From positions 1 through 11,557 of the forward strand of contig DAOUUR010000032.1 of NCBI GenBank assembly GCA_030668045.1: a stretch of 11,557 bases of DNA, given 5' to 3'. Within the stretch, counting starts at the first letter, position 1; each line of letters opens with the position of its first letter. Below are positions 6,338-11,557 of this stretch, in pieces. The position numbers and the translations under genes are program-made. The DNA is from a bacterium. Its GTDB lineage: Bacteria > Zixibacteria > MSB-5A5 > GN15 > FEB-12. The notes beneath the pieces were generated by a model, which was not told the origin of the DNA, ran no database searches, and was given only the letters and a program-made list of their open reading frames with translations.

Positions 6338-6883
6338 ATGAAAAAGGTACTGCTGATAATTGTAGTTGGGGCATTTGCTGCAAGTACTGCCTTGGCCGGG
6401 CCGACTCTTCACGAGAAAACTTATGATCGGACCGAGATCAAGAAGGACAAGAAGGAGATCAACCAGACCAGGGCTACTTACGATCTTCTGTCGCATACTG
6501 TTGATCTATGGCACGATGCCAACCTCAAGGGGATCGGGGCAAGAATCGCAAAATATGACAAAGAGATCGTTGATATCGCCGACAATGACATCCGAACATC
6601 GGAGGCTCACCTGGCGCAATATCGAAGCGAAGTCGGTCGCTCTAAAGCTGAGGCCAACCAGCCCCATGTCGCGCGTATCGCCAAAGCTGATGACCGTTGG
6701 GACCTTAAGCAGGTGCGCACGATGACCCAGATCAAGCGGCGGTTGATCGATTCGTATGACAAGTCAGATCAGTTCTCAAATAAGTATCGTCTCATTAATG
6801 ACTACCTAGCCGTCCTCAAACGCGAGTTGAAATCCCATCAGGTGGAACTCGCCGACGATGTGCGGGAATTGCGAGAACATTAG
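6338..6883 (+). CDS. Small exported charged helical protein of unknown function
   Basis: I do not recognise a family. The 181 residues start with a clear signal peptide (KK, hydrophobic 4-16, cleavage after Ala20 in TALA-GP). The mature part is very rich in Lys, Arg, Asp and Glu, with no Cys and almost no Pro or Gly, and looks entirely helical. Segments near 30-45, 65-100 and 125-175 could form coiled coils. It could be a periplasmic spacer, chaperone or stress protein, but nothing proves a function. The start is well supported by AAGGAG (6324-6329) eight bases before the ATG. It stands 205 bases after the TPR gene, with no clear terminator or strong promoter seen between them, and is followed by a strong terminator. 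Confidence 0.85.
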   Translation: MKKVLLIIVVGAFAASTALAGPTLHEKTYDRTEIKKDKKEINQTRATYDLLSHTVDLWHDANLKGIGARIAKYDKEIVDIADNDIRTSEAHLAQYRSEVGRSKAEANQPHVARIAKADDRWDLKQVRTMTQIKRRLIDSYDKSDQFSNKYRLINDYLAVLKRELKSHQVELADDVRELREH

Positions 6884-6935
6884 CAAAGCGTGTATCTGCG
6901 GGTTGATTATTTTCTTGCGTGGCTCCTTTCGAGAC

Positions 6936-6967
6936 AACGTCGCCGCTTCGAAGCGGCGGCGTTTTTT
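6936..6967 (+). terminator. Strong intrinsic terminator after the helical protein gene
   Basis: CGTCGCCGCTTC (6938-6949) pairs with GAAGCGGCGGCG (6950-6961) with one T-G pair; the core GCCGCTTCGAAGCGGC is a perfect palindrome. TTTTTT (6962-6967) follows, and AA at 6936-6937 can pair with the first Ts. It begins about 50 bases after the stop codon at 6883. Confidence 0.93.
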
Positions 6968-7035
6968 GTTGCCCGATCCGGCCTTTCTCCTCATCCTTAG
7001 TGCCAGAAATACGGAATCATAAAGTTACTCGACTT

Positions 7036-8055
7036 ATGAAGAGAAAATTCGGACTGTGCCTGGCAACTATCGTTCTTGCCCTGGCGGTCTCTGCCGCCGG
7101 AGAGGGTGTGGGTACGCACGGCTTTCTCTATCTTGAATCAGGTAAAGAAACCGCCGATTTTGTAATCGACGGCAACATCAACCGGATATACCAGACGCCT
7201 TGCCTGTGTACACTATTGGTGGGGCAACACACTGTCAGGATATATAAGATGCACCGAGGGACGATTATTGACACCGTCACTATTCTTCCCGATGAAGTCC
7301 TGCGGAAAGTGGTCAACCTAATCGATGCTGATCCGCCGCGACCGGCCGGAGTGGAGGAACTTGAGTTCAAGCCGCGCTACGGTCAACTGACCATCCTGAC
7401 TGATCCCCCCGATGCGCTGGTATTCCTCGATGGTATCCGGATGCATCGCCGCACCCCGGTAACTCTGGAAAAGGTGGAAACAGGCCAACGGGCGGTGCGA
7501 GTTGCGGCCCGAAGCTTCACCTGGGAAGATACCGTCCTGATCCTCGTTGATTCGACCAAAGTCCTCAACCTAACATATGGTGACATCTCCGAGACCGATC
7601 TTGCCGAGCGTCGCGCCACTAAGGTTTCTATCCGGACAACGATTGAACTGCCCGGTTGTCAGTATCGACGTGACAACAACTCCGATGACAGGAACAACAA
7701 TGTCATGATCAGGGGGATTGATCCGTTTATCGATATTCTGTCGACCGACACTTCAATCCACCTGTCGCATCATCAACTGGCCAATTTCGAAGTTATCCGC
7801 GACGCTTCCGGTCAGGTTGTCACCAAGGAAATGCCCGATACATCAATCGTTGTCACTCTGGAGCAGTATGTTGACTCAATGGTCGTTTTCGATTTGAGCC
7901 TTTTCCCTAATCCTCTTCGCGGATTCACCAACCGCAACAATATCGATGGAACGACCCGACAGTATCAAGTACCGGCCAATCTTAACCGTGGCGAGCCGGT
8001 CGTAGTGCTGCTGAGAATCGATGCGACCGGAGAAGTTACTTTTCGCTACTACTAA
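7036..8055 (+). CDS. Exported PEGA-domain protein
   Basis: The 339-residue product has a signal peptide (KRK, hydrophobic 6-19, cleavage near Ala20-Ala21). Residues about 115-181 form a PEGA-type beta domain: YGQLTILTDPPDALVFLDG, then TPVTLEKVETGQRAVRV, the usual pattern of a strand, a PP turn, a V-x-hydrophobic-DG strand, a TP motif and G-x-x-x-V-x-V. Residues about 27-95 look like a second, diverged copy. The remaining 195-339 resemble no family I know: a polar Asn/Asp/Arg stretch at 211-226, then beta-rich sequence ending in FRYY. PEGA domains are common in surface and periplasmic proteins of FCB bacteria and are thought to mediate binding. The frame is open upstream to 6919, but that would run through the terminator, and only ATG 7036 gives a signal peptide. 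No clear ribosome site precedes it. The next gene belongs to a separately regulated operon. Confidence 0.82.
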   Translation: MKRKFGLCLATIVLALAVSAAGEGVGTHGFLYLESGKETADFVIDGNINRIYQTPCLCTLLVGQHTVRIYKMHRGTIIDTVTILPDEVLRKVVNLIDADPPRPAGVEELEFKPRYGQLTILTDPPDALVFLDGIRMHRRTPVTLEKVETGQRAVRVAARSFTWEDTVLILVDSTKVLNLTYGDISETDLAERRATKVSIRTTIELPGCQYRRDNNSDDRNNNVMIRGIDPFIDILSTDTSIHLSHHQLANFEVIRDASGQVVTKEMPDTSIVVTLEQYVDSMVVFDLSLFPNPLRGFTNRNNIDGTTRQYQVPANLNRGEPVVVLLRIDATGEVTFRYY

Positions 8056-8062
8056 AAACTGC

Positions 8063-8092
8063 TTGCGGTCCTCCACGTTTCAACCGTATTTT
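8063..8092 (+). promoter_or_regulatory. Possible promoter of the riboswitch-controlled operon
   Basis: TTGCGG (8063-8068) and TATTTT (8087-8092) are separated by 18 bases. The predicted start near 8099 lies about 15 bases before the first aptamer stem, the expected place. The hexamers are only moderate matches. Confidence 0.35.
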
Positions 8093-8113
8093 CCCTAAGA
8101 GACAGATAGCAGT

Positions 8114-8193
8114 TCCGTTGGGGGTGGCGTACTTTGCCGCCTGAGATCATACCCCCCTACCTGATCCGGTTAATACCGGCGTAGGGAAACGGA
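8114..8193 (+). promoter_or_regulatory. TPP riboswitch (THI element)
   Basis: All core parts are visible. P1 is TCCGTT (8114-8119) with AACGGA (8188-8193). P2 is GGGGGT (8120-8125) with ACCCCC (8151-8156). P3 is GGCG (8126-8129) with CGCC (8138-8141), followed by the invariant CTGAGA (8141-8146) that binds the pyrimidine ring. P4 is CTAC (8157-8160) with GTAG (8181-8184), P5 is CCGG (8166-8169) with CCGG (8176-8179), and the conserved CTGAT, TAATACCGGCG and AGGGAA segments contact the diphosphate side. In known cases TPP binding lowers expression of thiamin synthesis or uptake genes. The start codon of the TonB receptor lies 96 bases further on. No stem followed by a T run is seen before it, so control of translation is more likely than termination. 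Confidence 0.96.
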
Positions 8194-8262
8194 GATTGCA
8201 GCCGGGTTACACCTGTTCTTTTTGGATGTATCCGACTCTATCAAAACGGAACCCTGTGAACT

Positions 8263-8299
8263 ATGAAACTGTAACGAGAGGTTACGGCCATGAAACTGT
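8263..8299 (+). repeat. Duplicated start-codon segment and ribosome-site hairpin
   Basis: ATGAAACTGT occurs at 8263-8272 and again at 8290-8299, 27 bases apart. The second copy is the real start of the receptor; the first reads Met-Lys-Leu-stop. Between them CTGTAAC (8269-8275) can pair with GTTACGG (8281-8287), leaving GAGAG of the ribosome site GAGAGG (8276-8281) in the loop. Confidence 0.6.
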
Positions 8300-10803
8300 T
8301 TGGTATTGCCCTAATCGTTGTGGCGTTCTGTGCGCTGTCGAGCCGGGCTACGTCGCTCGCGGGAAAAGTAGTCGATCGCAACAACGCACCGCTGGAGAGT
8401 GTTTCGATTGTAACTGATGTTCACGGAGTTGGAGCCCAGAGCGACAGCGTCGGCATTTTTCATCTTACTACGAATGAGCCGATAACGCGCGTGACTTTTT
8501 CATCGATCGGATACAGGGCCATCCAATATAAGGCAGACGAAGTTCCCGAAGTTGTCATGCTCGAACGATCGTATTTTCGCGGCACTGATATTGTCGTCCA
8601 CGCCAGTCGAGCAGAGAAAGGTCTGGCTTCAATCGCATTCGACGATCTTTCACGAGCCGAGATTGAACGCGACTACACGGTCGGTGAATTCCCACTACTT
8701 CTAAAGACAACTCCCAACGTTTTCACCTATGCCGAAGCCGGCTCTCCACTGGGTGCAACGTCGGTGAGGATTCGGGGCTTTGACGACCGCCGGGTGGTAA
8801 CCTATATCAATGGCGTGCCGCTGAACGATCCGGAAGACCAGAGCACGTACTTTGTTGATCTGCCCGACTTCGCTGCCAACATAGCCGATGTCCAGGTGCA
8901 GCGCGGCGTTGGTAATTCGTTGTACGGTGACGCATCGTTCGGCGGCACCGTCAATGTCATCACCAAAACACTTGACACCAAACGCAAAGCTGTTCTCACC
9001 GCCGGGTATGGCGGCTTTACGTCAGACGGTGATGTCGTCTCTGATGTCTATAAGCGAAGTTTCGAATTCGCATCGGGTCTTGTTGACGGACGCTGGGCCT
9101 TCGCCGGACGTTTTTCAAAACAGAAGAGTGCCGGATACCGACACAACAGTTGGTACGATGGCTGGGCGTACTACCTCTCGGCAACACGGCTCGACCCTCG
9201 CATGACAACCGAAATTCACCTCTATGGCGGACCGATAAGATACCATGCCGCCTGGTACGGAGCATCTCGAAGTGAAATTTCAAAGGATCGGCGAACCAAT
9301 GTCGGCATTCCCGGCTATGATGAACTGAATTACAAAAACGCCACAGACAACTTCAGCCAGCCGCACTACCAATTGCACCATACTTTCAGGATCAACGACA
9401 GAAGCACACTCTACAACACATTCTATTACATTCAAGGAACCGGCTACTATGAGCAGTTCCGTCCGTACAGCGACTATGTGGAATACAATATCGATCCGAT
9501 ACACACCGACGGTGCGAACAGTGGCGATGTTGTTCGTCAAAAATGGGTAGAGAAACGACAGTACGGATGGAACGCTCGAATCGACCACGACCACAAAAAA
9601 GGCACTCACACCCTGGGCGGCTCCCTCTACAATTTCCAGTCGCACCACTGGGGACAGGTGGTCTGGGCGCAGCATATCACCGGGGACCTCAATCCAAGGC
9701 ATCGTTACTACGAGTACCACGGCAAGAAATGGGTCGGCTCAATATATGCTCAGGAACGATATGAATTCACCGATAGGCTATCAACGCAGTTGACCGCCCA
9801 GTTGCGCTTCCAGCATTACTCGTTTGATCAGACGGTGCTGGGGGCATTTGTCGGTTACGATTACACCGTTGACTGGCTTTTCTTCTCGCCACGAATCGGT
9901 CTGCACTTTGCTGCCACCGAACGTCTTGGCATCTATGGAAATCTCTCGGTAGCTTCGCGTGTTCCGACCGACGATGCTATCTACAACGCCGATGACCCCG
10001 ATGCCCTCCCCGCTCTGGCCCGGACCGACTCAACCCTGATAGAGCCGGGACGATACGATTACACTTTCGGTGACCCGACCGTCAAGTCCGAACGTCTGTA
10101 CGATCTGGAGCTTGGCTGCCAGTACGATGCGCCCCGGATTGCTCTCTCGGCCAATCTTTTCTGGATGAAATTTAAGGATATGATCGTTGCCGAGGGAGGA
10201 GTCTCTGATGGAATTGAGAATACGCTCAACGTCAACGGCGCCGTACATGCCGGTGTTGAATTGGCCGCAACGTTCCGTCCCGTTGACGCCTTGACACTGG
10301 ATGCAAATATCGCTCTCAACCGAAATCGCATTACTGATTTTGTTCATGTCATCAGCTATGATTTCGATACAACCGGCGCGCCCTCCAGTGAAGAGGCGAC
10401 CAGTGTTGATCTCAGCGGCAAGACGGTCAGTCGCTTCCCGGTCTATCTCGGCAACTTGATGGCTGACTTCCAGAACGGTGCCGTGCGTCTCACCTGGCGG
10501 AGTCGGTTTATCGGTCGGCAATACGCTGACCTTCACAATATCGAAAGTGAATCGATTGACCCCGTTTCGGTTTCGTCGTTGTCGGCAGCGGTCACTATTA
10601 ATGCTCTGTCCTCTATAGGCCGACTGACTCTCTCGGCAACAGTTGATAACCTGTTTGACAGGAAATACGAATCAGCCGTCGCCTACGCCGAAAACTACGC
10701 CTACCGAAACGCCAACGAAAGCGCCGCAGTAGGGGCATGGTCAACTTATTTCGTTGCGCCAGAGCGTTCGTTCTTTATTCAAGCACAATTGGAGGCCTTC
10801 TAA
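8290..10803 (+). CDS. TonB-dependent outer-membrane receptor, predicted to take up thiamin or a thiamin-related compound
   Basis: The 837-residue protein should import a scarce ligand across the outer membrane using TonB-ExbBD energy. In order: a signal peptide (1 to about 22); a carboxypeptidase-regulatory-like beta domain (about 24-92; LAGKVVDRNNAPLESVSI, then SSIGYR), typical of FCB receptors; a TonB-box-like TDIVVHA (99-105); the plug (about 118-227), with SVRIRGFDDRRVVTYINGVPL (158-178) and QRGVGNSLYGDASFGGTVNVI (204-224); and a beta-barrel (about 230-837) rich in Tyr and Trp, ending in the C-terminal Phe usual for outer-membrane beta-barrels. ATG 8290 has GAGAGG eight bases upstream. 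The ligand is inferred from the TPP riboswitch directly upstream and the permease gene behind it; similar TPP-riboswitch-controlled receptors (called OMR1 or OMthi) are described in Bacteroidetes. Pyrimidine or thiazole precursors, or TPP itself, remain possible. Confidence 0.93.
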   Translation: MKLFGIALIVVAFCALSSRATSLAGKVVDRNNAPLESVSIVTDVHGVGAQSDSVGIFHLTTNEPITRVTFSSIGYRAIQYKADEVPEVVMLERSYFRGTDIVVHASRAEKGLASIAFDDLSRAEIERDYTVGEFPLLLKTTPNVFTYAEAGSPLGATSVRIRGFDDRRVVTYINGVPLNDPEDQSTYFVDLPDFAANIADVQVQRGVGNSLYGDASFGGTVNVITKTLDTKRKAVLTAGYGGFTSDGDVVSDVYKRSFEFASGLVDGRWAFAGRFSKQKSAGYRHNSWYDGWAYYLSATRLDPRMTTEIHLYGGPIRYHAAWYGASRSEISKDRRTNVGIPGYDELNYKNATDNFSQPHYQLHHTFRINDRSTLYNTFYYIQGTGYYEQFRPYSDYVEYNIDPIHTDGANSGDVVRQKWVEKRQYGWNARIDHDHKKGTHTLGGSLYNFQSHHWGQVVWAQHITGDLNPRHRYYEYHGKKWVGSIYAQERYEFTDRLSTQLTAQLRFQHYSFDQTVLGAFVGYDYTVDWLFFSPRIGLHFAATERLGIYGNLSVASRVPTDDAIYNADDPDALPALARTDSTLIEPGRYDYTFGDPTVKSERLYDLELGCQYDAPRIALSANLFWMKFKDMIVAEGGVSDGIENTLNVNGAVHAGVELAATFRPVDALTLDANIALNRNRITDFVHVISYDFDTTGAPSSEEATSVDLSGKTVSRFPVYLGNLMADFQNGAVRLTWRSRFIGRQYADLHNIESESIDPVSVSSLSAAVTINALSSIGRLTLSATVDNLFDRKYESAVAYAENYAYRNANESAAVGAWSTYFVAPERSFFIQAQLEAF

Positions 10804-10837
10804 CAGGCTACGCCTGCCTTAACTGCTACGCCTGTTA
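10801..10837. repeat. Intercistronic inverted and tandem repeat between receptor and permease
   Basis: TAACAGGC (10801-10808, including the receptor stop codon) is the exact reverse complement of GCCTGTTA (10830-10837). Inside, GCTACGCCTG occurs twice (10807-10816 and 10825-10834), 18 bases apart. CAGGC (10804-10808) can also pair with GCCTG (10812-10816). No proper T run follows, so it is not a convincing full terminator. A stability or partial read-through element is possible. Confidence 0.55.
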
Positions 10838-10854
10838 TACTTGCTTTGTCCACC

Positions 10855-11557
10855 ATGCCTGCTCTTGACTACGCCATAATCGTTCTGTATCTCGGTGGGC
10901 TACTCTATCTCGGACTCAGGTACCGTCTCAAGAAAGACAGCACTGCATCGGAGTTAATTGTTGGCGGACGCATGCTCACCCTTCCGGCATTTATCGCTTC
11001 GCTTGTCTCAACCTGGTACGGCGGTATCCTCGGTGTCGGCGAGTACAGCTACAGTTATGGTTTGTCCAACTGGCTTGTGTTTGGTCTGCCCTATTACCTG
11101 GCGGCGCTATTGTTCGCTCTGTTTCTGGCAAAGAAGGCTCGTCAGTCGGAAGTGTTGACTATCCCGGAACGGTTGACTCAAGCGTACGACAACAAGACCG
11201 GTCTGGCGGGAGCGGCGATCATATTCTTAATGACCGTCCCCGCCGCCTATGTCTTGATGCTTGGTGTCCTGTGTGAATTTCTATTCGGGTGGCCGCTCTG
11301 GGTCGGGACACTGGCCGGGACGCTTTTTTCGATTGTCTATGTTTTCCTCGGTGGGTTTCGGTCGGTGGTGCGAACCGATCTATTGCAATTCGCATTGATG
11401 TTTCTCGGCTTTGCTGTTTTGCTGATCTTTCTTGTGATCGATTATGGTGGTCTGCCTTTCCTGTTAGAGCGGGTCCCGGAGAACCACTTCACCTGGCACG
11501 GAGGAAAAACCGCGATCTATATCGGCGTGTGGTACTTCATTGCCCTGGCCACTCTTA
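10855..11557 (+). CDS. Sodium:solute symporter (SSS) family permease, C-terminus outside the window; possible thiamin transporter
   Basis: Only the first 234 residues are inside the window; the family usually has about 450-550. Membrane segments by eye lie near 4-22, 42-60, 73-92, 117-140, 144-165, 176-195 and 221-234. SSS hallmarks are SELIVGGRMLTLP (32-44), an STWYGGILGVGEYSYSYGL segment (52-70) in the place of the ion-binding first core helix, and GGFRSVVRTDLLQ (166-178), the family's GGxxAVxxTDxxQ motif. The ATG follows the receptor stop by 51 bases with no clear ribosome site, so translation may be coupled or inefficient. Co-transcription behind a TPP riboswitch makes thiamin or a precursor the probable substrate; predicted thiamin symporters of this superfamily (ThiV) are known from comparative genomics. 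Sequence alone does not show the substrate, since the family also carries sugars, amino acids, pantothenate and others. Confidence 0.88.
   Translation, partial: MPALDYAIIVLYLGGLLYLGLRYRLKKDSTASELIVGGRMLTLPAFIASLVSTWYGGILGVGEYSYSYGLSNWLVFGLPYYLAALLFALFLAKKARQSEVLTIPERLTQAYDNKTGLAGAAIIFLMTVPAAYVLMLGVLCEFLFGWPLWVGTLAGTLFSIVYVFLGGFRSVVRTDLLQFALMFLGFAVLLIFLVIDYGGLPFLLERVPENHFTWHGGKTAIYIGVWYFIALATL

Noticed and set aside
6919..7035. In-frame upstream extension of the PEGA protein.
   Set aside because: It runs through the strong terminator at 6936-6967 and would place the signal peptide internally; ATG 7036 is preferred.
8204..8254. GGGTT (8204-8208) with AACCC (8250-8254) as a transcription terminator of the riboswitch.
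   Set aside because: Only 5 bp over a 41-base loop, and the T run (8219-8223) lies inside the loop, not after the stem.
9280..9720. A 146-codon minus-strand frame rich in Val inside the TonB receptor.
   Set aside because: It is antisense to a well-conserved gene and has no ribosome site or recognisable domain; the Val richness mirrors Asn/Asp/Tyr codons on the other strand.
1..11557. tRNA, rRNA, CRISPR array, insertion sequence or prophage genes.
   Set aside because: No cloverleaf with CCA-type end, no regularly spaced long direct repeats, and no transposase, integrase or phage-like protein is visible in either strand.

Overview
The window is about 11.5 kb of roughly 50-55 % GC DNA (estimated by eye) that looks like the chromosome of a didermic bacterium. 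A TonB-dependent outer-membrane receptor with a carboxypeptidase-regulatory-like N-terminal domain, and several exported TPR, PEGA and helical proteins, point to the FCB (Fibrobacteres-Chlorobi-Bacteroidetes) side of the tree. DivIVA and Rex are better known from Gram-positive bacteria. This mixture would suit a candidate phylum such as Zixibacteria, but that placement is an inference and no taxonomic marker gene is present.

Minus-strand block (1-2815). In transcription order it holds a YggS-type PLP homeostasis protein, a DivIVA-domain protein and a purine nucleoside phosphorylase that runs off the left edge. The yggS-to-divIVA order resembles the ylm cluster downstream of ftsZ in Gram-positive bacteria. 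A strong terminator ends divIVA, and a separate promoter framed by a perfect inverted repeat precedes the phosphorylase gene.

Plus-strand block 1 (2816-5072). Alanine racemase (D-Ala for peptidoglycan) diverges from yggS. It is followed by the redox repressor Rex, whose promoter is immediately followed by a near-consensus Rex operator, so autoregulation by NADH/NAD+ is likely. A strong intrinsic terminator closes rex.

Plus-strand block 2 (5073-8055). Three exported proteins follow: one made of eight contiguous 34-residue TPR units, a small charged helical protein of unknown function, and a PEGA-domain protein. No catalytic domain is visible in any of them. A GC-rich terminator separates the second from the third.

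Plus-strand block 3 (8056-11557). A well-conserved TPP (THI-box) riboswitch lies directly upstream of an 837-residue TonB-dependent receptor. After 51 bases comes a sodium:solute symporter (SSS) family permease cut by the right edge. The simplest reading is a thiamin-repressed uptake operon, with the receptor carrying thiamin or a related compound across the outer membrane and the symporter carrying it across the inner membrane. The leader between aptamer and start codon carries alternative pairings and a duplicated start-codon segment that could form the expression platform. This is the most interesting part of the window.
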